From Prevotella sp. (lineage in GTDB: Bacteria > Bacteroidota > Bacteroidia > Bacteroidales > Bacteroidaceae): DNA of 46,631 bases. Of the stretch, positions 16,948-25,632 are shown piece after piece. The position numbers and the translations under genes were made by a program. A model generated the notes under the pieces. The model saw only the letters and a program-made list of their open reading frames with translations. It made no database searches and was not told the origin of the DNA. Within the stretch, counting starts at the first letter, position 1; each line of letters starts with the position of its first letter. Location: positions 1 through 46,631 of the forward strand of contig JAFZVV010000001.1 of assembly GCA_017617615.1 (NCBI GenBank). The letters are read 5' to 3'.

Positions 16948-17991
16948 ATGGCTGAAATGAATTTTGGTGGCGTTATCGAGACAGTGGTCACCAGCAAGGA
17001 GTTTTCTTTGGAGAAAGCACGTGAGGTATTGAAAAACGAGACCATTGCTGTCATCGGCTACGGCATCCAGGGGCCCGGACAGGCTTGCAACCTGCGCGAC
17101 AACGGCTTCAACGTGATTGTCGGACAGCGTGAGGGAAAGACCTACGACAAGGCGGTTGCCGACGGATGGGTGCCGGGAAAGACACTCTTCTCCATCGAGG
17201 AGGCTGCCGAGAAAGGTACTATCGTCTGCATGCTGCTCTCTGATGCCGGACAGATACAGGTGTGGGATCGCATCAAGCCGTTCCTCACCAAGGGTAAGGC
17301 ATTGTACTACTCACATGGCTTTGCCATCAACTGGAACGACCGCACTGGCGTAGTACCCCCCGAGGATGTTGACGTTATCCTGGTGGCTCCGAAGGGTTCG
17401 GGCACTTCGCTCCGCACCATGTTCCTTGAGGGTCGCGGACTCAACTGTTCGTATGCCGTCTATCAGGACGCTACAGGCAAGGCAGAGGAGCGTACCATCG
17501 CTTTCGGCATCGGCATCGGCGCCGGATATTTGTTCAAGACCACCTTCGAGCGTGAGGCTACTTCCGACCTCACCGGTGAGCGTGGTTCGCTTATGGGTGC
17601 CATCGAGGGGCTGCTCGAGGCCCAGTATGAGGTGCTTCGCGAGCATGGTCATTCTCCTTCCGAGGCTTTCAACGAAACTGTGGAGGAACTCACTCAGAGT
17701 CTTGGCCCGCTCTTCGGTGCGAAGGGCATGGACTGGATGTATGCCAACTGTTCCACTACAGCCCAGCGTGGCGCCCTCGACTGGGCACCGCGTTTCCGCG
17801 AAGCCATCAAGCCTGTGATGGAATGGCTCTACCTGTCGGTGCAGACGGGCAAGGAGGCGCAGATTTCCATCGATGCCAACTCCAAGCCCGACTATCGTGA
17901 TGGTCTGGAGAAGGAGTTGGAAGCCATGCGCAACAAGGAGATGTGGCGCGCCGGCGAGACGGTACGCAAACTGCGTCCAGAAAACAACTGA
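16948..17991 (+). CDS. ilvC: Ketol-acid reductoisomerase
   Basis: 347 aa from ATG 16948; a TTG 6 nt upstream is possible. Catalyses alkyl migration and NAD(P)H reduction in valine/isoleucine synthesis. The Rossmann motif is IGYGIQGPGQACNLRDNG (about 34-51), with the cofactor loop GQREGKTYDK. The C-terminal knotted helical domain has the metal-binding Asp/Glu residues in TSDLTGERGSLMGAIEG (about 202-218). Length is as expected for a class I enzyme. It has its own promoter and a terminator 20 nt after the stop. Confidence 0.97.
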   Translation: MAEMNFGGVIETVVTSKEFSLEKAREVLKNETIAVIGYGIQGPGQACNLRDNGFNVIVGQREGKTYDKAVADGWVPGKTLFSIEEAAEKGTIVCMLLSDAGQIQVWDRIKPFLTKGKALYYSHGFAINWNDRTGVVPPEDVDVILVAPKGSGTSLRTMFLEGRGLNCSYAVYQDATGKAEERTIAFGIGIGAGYLFKTTFEREATSDLTGERGSLMGAIEGLLEAQYEVLREHGHSPSEAFNETVEELTQSLGPLFGAKGMDWMYANCSTTAQRGALDWAPRFREAIKPVMEWLYLSVQTGKEAQISIDANSKPDYRDGLEKELEAMRNKEMWRAGETVRKLRPENN

Positions 17992-18010
17992 TGATGAAAT
18001 CAGGTAAGGT

Positions 18011-18042
18011 AAGGAGCTTCTCAACATAGAGGCTCCTTTTTT
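18011..18042 (+). terminator. Intrinsic terminator of the ilv operon
   Basis: AAGGAGCTTCT (18011-18021) pairs with AGAGGCTCCTT (18028-18038) with one G-T wobble. Six Ts follow. It begins 20 nt after the ilvC stop. Confidence 0.9.
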
Positions 18043-18087
18043 ATTTCGGGTGTTGTTGATGAAGCAAAAAAAGCTATCTGGGTATTC

Positions 18088-19995
18088 TCAGGCTTTGGGA
18101 TTTCCCAGGAAAAGGAAGGCACCGTCTGTCCTTATTTGCTCTTCTTGAACCAGTAGGGTAAGGGCGTTGTCGAGGCGGTCCTTGGGAATGCCAAGGGCGT
18201 GAAGTTCTGAGACGTGGTGTGGATGGTTGTCGGCGAGCAGTGTGAGGATGCGCTGCGTAGCCGACTGTGAGGCATTGGTGTCGTGAGCGTCTTTGTGGGC
18301 GATACATACATCGCACTGACCGCAGTCGTGGGTACTCTCCTCGCCGAAATACCTCAGCAGTTGTCGGCTACGGCACACCATGTCATTGGTGGCGTATTCA
18401 ATCATGCTGTCGATGCGTCGGATGTAGCTTTCCTTTCGCTCTTCATATACCTCTCGGGTAATGGCAAGGCGACGGCCTTCCTCACGCCGTTGGGTGTAGC
18501 AGATGGCAGGCATCTTGCGACGGGGGATGAAATGCAGGATATGGCGCTTGCTCAGTTCCTTGAGCACCATATAGGTGGTCTGGGGGTCGATGCCCGCCTT
18601 CAACGCCACCATGTTCTCGTTGATGAAACAGTAGTCGGCAAACAGTCCTCCATAGAGTCGCAGCAATGCCGTGATGACGTTGTTTTCCACGGGTGAGTTG
18701 TTGTGGAGCATATAGAGCTGGTCGCGCTCGAGCAGGAAACGTAGTCGCGGACTGTTGTCGGGGTCGGTGTCGTAGGCCAGGTATCCGGCGCGTTGCAGGA
18801 TTTTCAGAGCAGCATCCACCTGAATGGGGAAATGCTTGAAGGCACGGCAGAATTTGTCGATGTCGAACTCGAGTGTGACGCCCTCGCCGTATCCTACGCC
18901 CATCTGGAAGAAGTCGGCCAGATGGTCGTATACCTCTCGCACGTATTCCTTCTCGGGGAACGTATCGCTCACGCGCTTGTTGAGCTTGCGTCGGTCGGAG
19001 GCGTTGTAGAGCAGTACGGCATACGACTTCTTCCCGTCACGTCCCGCCCTTCCTGCTTCCTGGAAGTAGGCCTCAGGAGAGTCGGGACAGTCGATGTGGA
19101 TGACGAGGCGCACGTCGGCCTTGTCGATACCCATGCCAAAGGCGTTGGTGGCCACCATCACCCTCGTTGCGTCGTCGTGCCATGCTTTCTGGCGTGCGTC
19201 TTTCACGGCAGGGTCGAGGCCGGCATGGTAGAAGGTGGCAGAGATACCGGCGGCATTGAGCAGTTCGGCGGTCTCCCTGCTCCTCTTCCTGCTCCTCACA
19301 TACACGATGGCGCTCCCTTTCACCGTTTGGAGGATGTTGGTGAGTTCGGTGAACTTGTCGGGTGCGTTCCTTACGATATAGGCGAGGTTCTTGCGCTCGA
19401 AACTCATGCTGTAGACATTCTTTTCGGCGAAGCGCAGTTTCTCCTGGATGTCGTCCACCACCTGTGGCGTGGCGGTGGCAGTGAGTGCGAGTACGGGGAT
19501 GTCGGGCAACACCTTGCGGATGTCGGCGATACGCAGGTAAGAGGGGCGGAAATCGTAGCCCCATTGGCTGATGCAGTGAGCTTCGTCTACGGTGATGAAA
19601 CTTACTTTCATGTAGTGCAGCTTGGCGAGGAAGAGGGGGGATGCGAGACGTTCGGGCGAGACATAGAGGATATTCACTCCACCGAAAACGGCATTGTTGA
19701 GGGTGGTCACGATTTCCTCGTGTGTCATGCCGGTATAGATGGCCGATGCGAGGATGCCCCTACGGCGCAGGTGGGTCACCTGGTCTTTCATCAGTGCGAT
19801 GAGCGGGGTCACCACGAGGCACACGCCCCCTTGGAGGAGGGCAGGCACCTGGAAAGTGATGCTCTTCCCGCCACCGGTAGGCATCAGGCCGAGGGTGTCT
19901 TTCCCGCTGCCGATGCTTTCGATGATTTCACGCTGAATGCCCCTGAAGTCATTGTAACCCCAGTATTGGCGAAGTATTTCCTGATATCTGTCCAC
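18088..19995 (-). CDS. recQ: ATP-dependent DNA helicase RecQ
   Basis: 635 aa. Walker A is PTGGGKS (about 39-45) and the DEAH box is TVDEAHCISQWGYDFRPSY (about 136-154). Helicase C motifs include VATNAFGMGIDKADVR and QEAGRAGRDG. The zinc-binding RQC region has the cysteines of CRSRQLLRYFGE and CGQCDVC (about 546-576). The C-terminal part (about 590-635) looks like a winged-helix fold rather than an HRDC domain. It unwinds DNA in recombination and fork repair. recJ lies 29 nt upstream on the same strand, pairing helicase and 5' exonuclease. Confidence 0.96.
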   Translation of the reverse strand: MDRYQEILRQYWGYNDFRGIQREIIESIGSGKDTLGLMPTGGGKSITFQVPALLQGGVCLVVTPLIALMKDQVTHLRRRGILASAIYTGMTHEEIVTTLNNAVFGGVNILYVSPERLASPLFLAKLHYMKVSFITVDEAHCISQWGYDFRPSYLRIADIRKVLPDIPVLALTATATPQVVDDIQEKLRFAEKNVYSMSFERKNLAYIVRNAPDKFTELTNILQTVKGSAIVYVRSRKRSRETAELLNAAGISATFYHAGLDPAVKDARQKAWHDDATRVMVATNAFGMGIDKADVRLVIHIDCPDSPEAYFQEAGRAGRDGKKSYAVLLYNASDRRKLNKRVSDTFPEKEYVREVYDHLADFFQMGVGYGEGVTLEFDIDKFCRAFKHFPIQVDAALKILQRAGYLAYDTDPDNSPRLRFLLERDQLYMLHNNSPVENNVITALLRLYGGLFADYCFINENMVALKAGIDPQTTYMVLKELSKRHILHFIPRRKMPAICYTQRREEGRRLAITREVYEERKESYIRRIDSMIEYATNDMVCRSRQLLRYFGEESTHDCGQCDVCIAHKDAHDTNASQSATQRILTLLADNHPHHVSELHALGIPKDRLDNALTLLVQEEQIRTDGAFLFLGNPKA

Positions 19996-20024
19996 GGAAA
20001 TGTGCCTTTCAGGTGTCCGAAGAA

Positions 20025-21773
20025 TTAGTCTTGCTTGCTCTCGCCCTCTTCATCTTCTGCAGCGCGGATATCCTCTATCTGCAACTGCACGCTGCCATGC
20101 TTGTAGATATTGTCTTCTATGGTGTAGGCGATATCGAAGCTACGCTTCGACTTGATGTAGCGTGCCGAGGCGCTCTGTCCGAAGGCGATGCCGTTCATCA
20201 CGTTGTTCGACTTCGAGTCTACCAGTTCAAGCTTGATATGTTCCTGATCACGGCCCACCACCTTGCTCGTGCCGAAGTCGTAGACACCCACGGTACAGAA
20301 AATGGGCTTTTCGTTGCCGGGACCGAAGGGCGCGAAGCGTTTCAGGTCGTTGTGGAGGCGTTTCGATGAGATGTCCTTGAAGTCAATTTGTGCATCGATG
20401 TTGAGGAGAGGCTCCGTCTGCTCGGGCTGGATATGTTCCTCGACGTATTTCTGGAACTTCTGCTGGAACAGCTTGATGTCGTCCCATCTCAGGGTGAGTC
20501 CGGCGGCATAGGTATGACCACCGAAGTTGAGCAGCAGGTCGCGGCAGTGCTTGATGGCGGAGTAGACGTCGAAGCCGGCGACGCTGCGTGCCGACCCCGT
20601 GGCATAGTTCTCGTCGCGTGTGAGTACCACGGTGGGTCTGAAGTAGATTTCGGTGAGCCGTGAGGCGACGATGCCGATGACGCCTTTCTTCCAGTTCTCA
20701 TCATAGAGCACGATGCTCGAGTGGTGTTTCTGGCTCTCGAGTTTCGCAACGATTTGATTGGCCTCCTCGGTCATCTGCTTGTCGATGTCCTTGCGCTTGT
20801 CGTTGTACTCGTTGATGTGGCGTGCCTTGTTCAGGGCGGTGGCGAAGTCGCGCTCAATGAGCAGGTCTACGCTCTCCTTGCCGTTCTCCATGCGCCCCGA
20901 AGCATTGATGCGTGGACCGATCTTGAACACGATGTCGCTCATCGAAATGTCACGGCCGTTGAGGCCGCAGATGTCGATGATGGCTTTCAGACCGATGTTG
21001 GGGTTCTGGTTGAGCTGCTTCAGCCCATGGAAGGCGAGGATACGGTTCTCCTCTGTCACCGGCACGATGTCGGCGGCGATGCTCACCGCGCAGAAGTCGA
21101 GCAGGGGGATGAGGCGTGAGAAGGGGATGCTGTTGTTCTTGGCAAAGGCCTGCATCAGCTTGAATCCCACTCCGCAGCCACAGAGGTGCTTGAAGGGATA
21201 GGTGTCGTCCTCACGCTTGGGGTTGAGAACGGCCACGGCATCAGGCATCACGTCGTCGGGTACGTGATGGTCGCAGATAATAAAGTCAATACCTATGCTC
21301 TTGGCGTAGGCAATCTCCTCGATGGCCTTGATGCCACAGTCGAGGATGATAATCAATTTCACACCTGTTTCCTTCGCATATTCCAGTCCTTTCTTGCTGA
21401 TACCATATCCCTCGTCGTAGCGGTCGGGGATATAGTAGTCGATGTTGGAATAGAATTGCTGCAGAAACTTGTACACCAGCGCTACCGCCGTGCATCCGTC
21501 TACATCGTAGTCGCCATATACCAATATCCTTTCCTTTCTTCCCATGGCATCGTTGAGCCTGTCTACGGCTACGTCCATGTCCTTCATCAGGAACGGGTTG
21601 ATAAGGTCGGCTAATTGTGGCCGGAAAAACCGCTTGGCAGCAGACTCCGTGGTAATGCCACGTTTGATCAGCAACTGGGCGAGGATGGGGCTCATGCCCA
21701 ATTTCTCGCCAAGCTCGTCAGCTGCTTTCTTCTGGTCTGGTGTAGGTGGTTCGTAATTCCATTTAAAGTGCAT
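20025..21773 (-). CDS. recJ: Single-strand-specific exonuclease RecJ
   Basis: 582 aa. The DHH domain has DYDVDGCTA (about 88-96), ILDCGIKA and CDHHVPDD (about 168-175), with the metal-binding Asp and His residues. A DHHA1 domain follows with FGGHTYAAGLTL (about 420-431), then a C-terminal OB-like domain (about 465-560). It degrades 5' single-stranded ends in the RecF pathway and base-excision repair. It is first in a recJ-recQ operon. Confidence 0.96.
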   Translation of the reverse strand: MHFKWNYEPPTPDQKKAADELGEKLGMSPILAQLLIKRGITTESAAKRFFRPQLADLINPFLMKDMDVAVDRLNDAMGRKERILVYGDYDVDGCTAVALVYKFLQQFYSNIDYYIPDRYDEGYGISKKGLEYAKETGVKLIIILDCGIKAIEEIAYAKSIGIDFIICDHHVPDDVMPDAVAVLNPKREDDTYPFKHLCGCGVGFKLMQAFAKNNSIPFSRLIPLLDFCAVSIAADIVPVTEENRILAFHGLKQLNQNPNIGLKAIIDICGLNGRDISMSDIVFKIGPRINASGRMENGKESVDLLIERDFATALNKARHINEYNDKRKDIDKQMTEEANQIVAKLESQKHHSSIVLYDENWKKGVIGIVASRLTEIYFRPTVVLTRDENYATGSARSVAGFDVYSAIKHCRDLLLNFGGHTYAAGLTLRWDDIKLFQQKFQKYVEEHIQPEQTEPLLNIDAQIDFKDISSKRLHNDLKRFAPFGPGNEKPIFCTVGVYDFGTSKVVGRDQEHIKLELVDSKSNNVMNGIAFGQSASARYIKSKRSFDIAYTIEDNIYKHGSVQLQIEDIRAAEDEEGESKQD

Positions 21774-21838
21774 TTATGTTGTTTTTATTCTTATTGTCTG
21801 CTTCCGTGGTCTCCTTTTAGGGCTTGGGAGACGAGGGT

Positions 21839-21861
21839 AAATAGCCCTCGCAAGGCTATTT
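21839..21861 (-). promoter_or_regulatory. Small hairpin in the recJ leader
   Basis: AAATAGCC (21839-21846) pairs with GGCTATTT (21854-21861). An overlapping alternative, GAGGG with CCCTC (21833-21849), would compete with it. It lies about 65 nt upstream of the recJ ATG. Only the pairing is seen; regulatory use is unproven. Confidence 0.35.
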
Positions 21862-21871
21862 GGGGGTAAAG

Positions 21872-21924
21872 ATACAAAAAATAATCCAAATTGGCGCACT
21901 TTGGGCGTGTTTTTTGGATTATTT
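21872..21924 (-). terminator. Terminator of the TPR-like gene
   Basis: AAATAATCCAAA (21879-21890) pairs with TTTGGATTATTT (21913-21924) over a 22-nt loop. On the minus strand the stem is followed by a T-run, and its first arm overlaps the stop codon of the upstream gene. Confidence 0.7.
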
Positions 21925-22642
21925 ATTGCAAATTCACTTTTTGGGCGATTTCTCTTTGTATTTGTCGCAGTCGTTGGTCGCTGGGGGCACGCTGTATGGC
22001 CTCCCTGATGATGCGCCGTGCCTTGTCGTCATGTCCGAGGTGGAGATGGCATAGTGCCATCTCGCCCATCGACTTTGTCTTGAGCGATTCCGACTCTGGG
22101 TTCTGACTGCCCTTTGTCCTCACGCTCTCGAGCAGGGGTAATGCCTTGTCGTAGGCTTCGTGGGTAATGGCGAGGGAGGCAAGCCCGTAGTTGAGTTTCT
22201 GTATGAAAATGGGGAAGGCTGCGAACGACCGTCGGTAGATGTTGGTCTGGTTCTCGCAAGTACTTTTGTAGCTGTCGTCGTCGAAGGATAGTTCGTAGAG
22301 GTTGAATATTTTCTGGCGCAGGGCCTTGGCGAGTCCGTCGAGGGCACCCACTTCTTTGCCTTTCTGCCTGTTCTGGTAGAACATCCCTGCGGCGCGCTGA
22401 TAGAGGTCGCAGGCCTCGTCGAGCAGACGGATGGCCTCGTCACGCTGTGCTTCCTTCGACAGTTCTGTGGCCTTGCGTGTCAGGTCGTCGCCCTTCGCTT
22501 GTATTTCTTCTGCCGTGAGCGCCCTTCCCACCTTTTTCTTAGGTGAGACGACATGGGTTACCGCACTGGCGCTGGTCTGCGCTAATGACTGTGCGCTGCC
22601 GAGAAGGCAGGCGAGAGTCAGGAAGAGGATGATGCGTCTCAT
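21923..22642 (-). CDS. Secreted TPR-like protein
   Basis: 239 aa from the ATG at 22642 (MRRIILFLTLACLLGSAQSL), with a clear signal peptide cleaved near residue 22. The mature protein is almost all helical, with TPR-like pairs such as AIRLLDEACDLYQRAAGMFYQ, ITHEAYDKALPLLESV and ALCHLHLGHDDKARRIIREAIQ. Its role is unknown; TPR repeats usually mediate protein contacts. The ORF reads upstream to 22675, but that extension lacks a signal-like N terminus. It is single-gene, with its own terminator. Confidence 0.75.
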   Translation of the reverse strand: MRRIILFLTLACLLGSAQSLAQTSASAVTHVVSPKKKVGRALTAEEIQAKGDDLTRKATELSKEAQRDEAIRLLDEACDLYQRAAGMFYQNRQKGKEVGALDGLAKALRQKIFNLYELSFDDDSYKSTCENQTNIYRRSFAAFPIFIQKLNYGLASLAITHEAYDKALPLLESVRTKGSQNPESESLKTKSMGEMALCHLHLGHDDKARRIIREAIQRAPSDQRLRQIQREIAQKVNLQ

Positions 22643-22757
22643 GTCTTTTGTGGTGGTTGGTGCCTGTTGCGGCAAGTATGCGACCTTTTTAATAATGTAA
22701 CGAATAAGGGTAGCTTTTTGTTATCCCAGCGACCGTGTTTTTTTTCGTGATGACATG

Positions 22758-22788
22758 AAAAATGCTCCCACTTGCCTGAAGCGGGAGC
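22758..22788 (-). terminator. Terminator of the peptidase operon
   Basis: GCTCCCACTT (22764-22773) pairs with AAGCGGGAGC (22779-22788) with one A-C mismatch. On the minus strand the stem is followed by TTTTT (22758-22762). It lies 25 nt after the peptidase stop. Confidence 0.8.
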
Positions 22789-22812
22789 AATTTTGTGTAT
22801 TTTCGTAAGGAA

Positions 22813-24036
22813 TTAGTCGCCCAGCGGCTGTTCTTTGCGGGCTTTCTTCATCTTGTCGAGGATGTCCTTGGGGATGGCATTGATGTTGACGAGATAGTCC
22901 ATGGTGTTGTCGCAGACGAAGGCCTTGGTCATGTACCAGATGCCTTTGTACTCACCGGCCTCACCCCATGAGTTCTTCACCATATAGTACTCCTTCCCGT
23001 TTTGGTCTTTGGCGAGTCCGTAGATGAGCATACCATGGTCGTCGGTCAGTTCCCAGTTGTCGTAGCGTTCCTGACGGCGCTCCGGTGTGGGGGTGATTTC
23101 GGGCACGGTGCATCCCAGCGAGTCAAGCAGGTTGGTCTTCTCCGCACGGGTCAGTTTGAGCCAGCGGGCCATGTCGCTGCCGGCGAGGCTCTGTGCCTTC
23201 TTCCCGTCGATGGCATAACCCAGACCCTGACGGGTGAAGCCGTCTTCCGACACGTCACCGCCCCATGCCACGGTGTAGCCTTTGGCGATGGCATTGTCGA
23301 TGATACGCATCATGTCGTCCATCGGAAGGTTCCATGACAGCGGATTGCGCCAGTTGTCCTGCACTTCCACGGGGAATTGTGTGTAGTATTTCTTGTGAGA
23401 GAAGCTGGTAATCGACACGTAGTCGTCGAGGTTGATGCCCAGCGACTGTGCGAACTGCATCGGGGTGTATGTCTTTCCCTCAAACACGAAGGATTCGGGG
23501 CATTCGCCGAGATAGGCATCGAGGATGCCCTGCAGACCTTTCTTCCACTGGTTGGAGATTTTGCTGGCCTTGTTCTTTGCCACGGCGTCGACATACGGAC
23601 TCATGATACTGAAGAACTCGTTGAAGTTGTTGAGTGAGTCGCCGTAGAGGCTGCCGGGGAAGGGCATGGCGTCTTCGGGACAGATGCCGTAGTTCTTCAG
23701 GCAGTAGAGCACGTCGTAGGCGCTTCCGCCCTGTGAGAACTGGCAGTCACCGTGCAGGCGTGTCACCTGAATGGCGCGGTCCATGTAGGTCTTGTTGGCC
23801 ACGAAACTCTCACACAGGTCATAGGTCTTCCCTGTGGCTTTCAGTATCTCGGCCTCGAAATAGCTAAGGGTGGAGTAGTCCCAGCAGGTACCCGAGCGGT
23901 TCTGGTCCTTGATGCTGGTGATGGGGATTTCCTTCACTGTGGTGAAAACGGGTTTGTTTTCGTTCTTCTTCTGTTCCTGGGCTTGTGCACCGATGGCAAG
24001 AAGTGCCACGAGTGCCAATAAGATGTTTCTTTTCAT
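22813..24036 (-). CDS. Secreted C1B-type cysteine peptidase (bleomycin hydrolase family)
   Basis: 407 aa. Signal peptide MKRNILLALVALLAIGAQAQ. Papain-like catalytic residues are visible in order: Cys in DQNRSGTCWDYSTLSYFE (about 52), His in TDDHGMLIYG (about 336) and Asn in VKNSWGE (about 359). The long middle part with DDYVSITSFSHKKYYTQFPVEV is typical of the PepC/bleomycin hydrolase branch. Cytosolic members trim peptides; this one is exported, so it likely digests peptides in the periplasm or outside. The M24B aminopeptidase gene ends 18 nt upstream, so they form a peptidase operon. Confidence 0.92.
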   Translation of the reverse strand: MKRNILLALVALLAIGAQAQEQKKNENKPVFTTVKEIPITSIKDQNRSGTCWDYSTLSYFEAEILKATGKTYDLCESFVANKTYMDRAIQVTRLHGDCQFSQGGSAYDVLYCLKNYGICPEDAMPFPGSLYGDSLNNFNEFFSIMSPYVDAVAKNKASKISNQWKKGLQGILDAYLGECPESFVFEGKTYTPMQFAQSLGINLDDYVSITSFSHKKYYTQFPVEVQDNWRNPLSWNLPMDDMMRIIDNAIAKGYTVAWGGDVSEDGFTRQGLGYAIDGKKAQSLAGSDMARWLKLTRAEKTNLLDSLGCTVPEITPTPERRQERYDNWELTDDHGMLIYGLAKDQNGKEYYMVKNSWGEAGEYKGIWYMTKAFVCDNTMDYLVNINAIPKDILDKMKKARKEQPLGD

Positions 24037-24054
24037 TGTATGATGTTTTTGGTG

Positions 24055-25461
24055 TTATTTCCTGTATGTTGCCATGTATTCCTCTACGTCCTTGGGATGG
24101 TATGGTATGCGGTCCTTGCCGATGAAGCGGCAGCCATCGGCGGTGATGAGCACGTCGTCCTCAATACGGATGCCGCCAAAGTCCTTGTAGGTCTCCAACA
24201 GGTCGAAGTTGAGGAATTCCGCACAGTGTCCCGACTTTCTCCAGTCGTCGATTAGTGCGGGGATGAAATAGATGCCTGGCTCGTCGGTCACCACGAAGCC
24301 TTCTTCGAGTCGCCGGCCCATGCGCAGGCAGTTGGTGCCAAACTGTTCGAGGTTGGGTCGTGTCTCGGCGTCGAAGCCCACGTTGATTTGGTCGAGGTTC
24401 TCCATGTCGTGCACGTCCATGCCCATCATGTGTCCCAGTCCGTGTGGCAGGAACATGGCGTGTGCGCCTGCCCTCACCGCCTCTTCGGTGTCGCCACGCA
24501 TCAGTCCCAGTTCTTTCAGTTTGTCGGTCATCAGGCGGCAGACGGCGAAGTGCACGTCCATGTATTTCACACCCGGCCGTGCCACGTCGAGTACATGGTC
24601 GTGGCAAGCCTCCACGATGGAGTAGATTTCAAGTTGGCGTTGCGTGTACTTGCCGTTCACGGGCATCGTGCGGGTGTTGTCCGAGCAGTAGTGGTCGATG
24701 GTTTCCGCACCGCAGTCGCAGAGCACGAGTCGTCCGTCCTCGAGCAGTGCGGTGGAGGGGTTGCCATGCATGATTTCGCCATGCTGTGAGAAAATGGTGG
24801 CGAAGCTCGGCATGGCGCCATACGACTGTGCGATGCCGTCGAGTTGTCCACCGATGAATTTCTCGCTCACACCGGGGCGAATGAGTTGCATGGCAGTGGT
24901 ATGCATCTTGTAGCCTATTTCGGCGGCGCGTTCCAAGGCCTTGATTTCCTGTGGTTCTTTCTTGCTGCGCATCTTCACCACGGCCATGATGAGGTCCATC
25001 GATGCGGCGGCTTTTTGTTCACGGGGATGGATGCCGAGCAGGTCCATCAGCTGTATCTTGATGTCGTGGCGATAGGGTGGGAGGAAGTGTATCTTTCTAC
25101 CCTTGGCGGTGGCCTCGTCGCAGCGTGCCTTCAGCGTACTCATGGGCGCGGTGTGTTTCACGCCTACCTGTGCAGCGAGGTCGGCCACGCTGTCCACGCT
25201 GCCATACCACACGATGTCTTCGATGTCGATGTCGTCTCCGATGAGCGTCTCCTCACCGCTGTCGGCATCAATGATGCCCACCAGTCCGTCGCGTTTCTGT
25301 CCGAAGTAATAGAGGAAGGTGGAGTCTTGCCGGAATGGGTAATAGGCGTTGTTGGGATAGTTGCAGGGCGACTCGTTGTTGCCGAAGAGCACGATGAGTC
25401 CTTTGCCCACGAGTTTCCTCAGCATAGCCCTACGCTTGATATATGTTTCTTTGTTGAACAT
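24055..25461 (-). CDS. Xaa-Pro aminopeptidase family protein (M24B)
   Basis: 468 aa from ATG 25461 (MFNKETYIKRR). An N-terminal AMP_N domain (about 1-140) is followed by the pita-bread metallopeptidase domain. All five dimetal ligands are present: Asp in VLCDCGAE, Asp in CSDNTRTMP, His in LPHGLGHMMG, Glu in TDEPGIYF and Glu in GGIRIEDD. It removes N-terminal residues before proline, and no signal peptide is present. Together with the secreted C1B peptidase it suggests peptide scavenging. A -7 box lies 31 nt upstream. The earlier start at 25488 lies within that leader and is rejected. Confidence 0.93.
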   Translation of the reverse strand: MFNKETYIKRRAMLRKLVGKGLIVLFGNNESPCNYPNNAYYPFRQDSTFLYYFGQKRDGLVGIIDADSGEETLIGDDIDIEDIVWYGSVDSVADLAAQVGVKHTAPMSTLKARCDEATAKGRKIHFLPPYRHDIKIQLMDLLGIHPREQKAAASMDLIMAVVKMRSKKEPQEIKALERAAEIGYKMHTTAMQLIRPGVSEKFIGGQLDGIAQSYGAMPSFATIFSQHGEIMHGNPSTALLEDGRLVLCDCGAETIDHYCSDNTRTMPVNGKYTQRQLEIYSIVEACHDHVLDVARPGVKYMDVHFAVCRLMTDKLKELGLMRGDTEEAVRAGAHAMFLPHGLGHMMGMDVHDMENLDQINVGFDAETRPNLEQFGTNCLRMGRRLEEGFVVTDEPGIYFIPALIDDWRKSGHCAEFLNFDLLETYKDFGGIRIEDDVLITADGCRFIGKDRIPYHPKDVEEYMATYRK

Positions 25462-25492
25462 AATATTGGATGTTAATGGTTCTTGCACGTGG

Positions 25493-25500
25493 CAAAGTTA
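25493..25500 (-). promoter_or_regulatory. -7 box (TAACTTTG) for the peptidase operon
   Basis: Complement of CAAAGTTA, an exact TAnnTTTG match 31 nt before the ATG. A TTTG -33 element is not evident at the expected distance. Confidence 0.55.
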
Positions 25501-25632
25501 ATGATTTTTTCTAAAACACAATATAATTATTATGCAAAAACTATGCTGAAGCCTGCATATTTGAAAAGGTTGTTTTTTTCAATCTTCTTTTTAATCAGGC
25601 ATAGACCGCTTGGGCAGCCTGAATGCCCATTC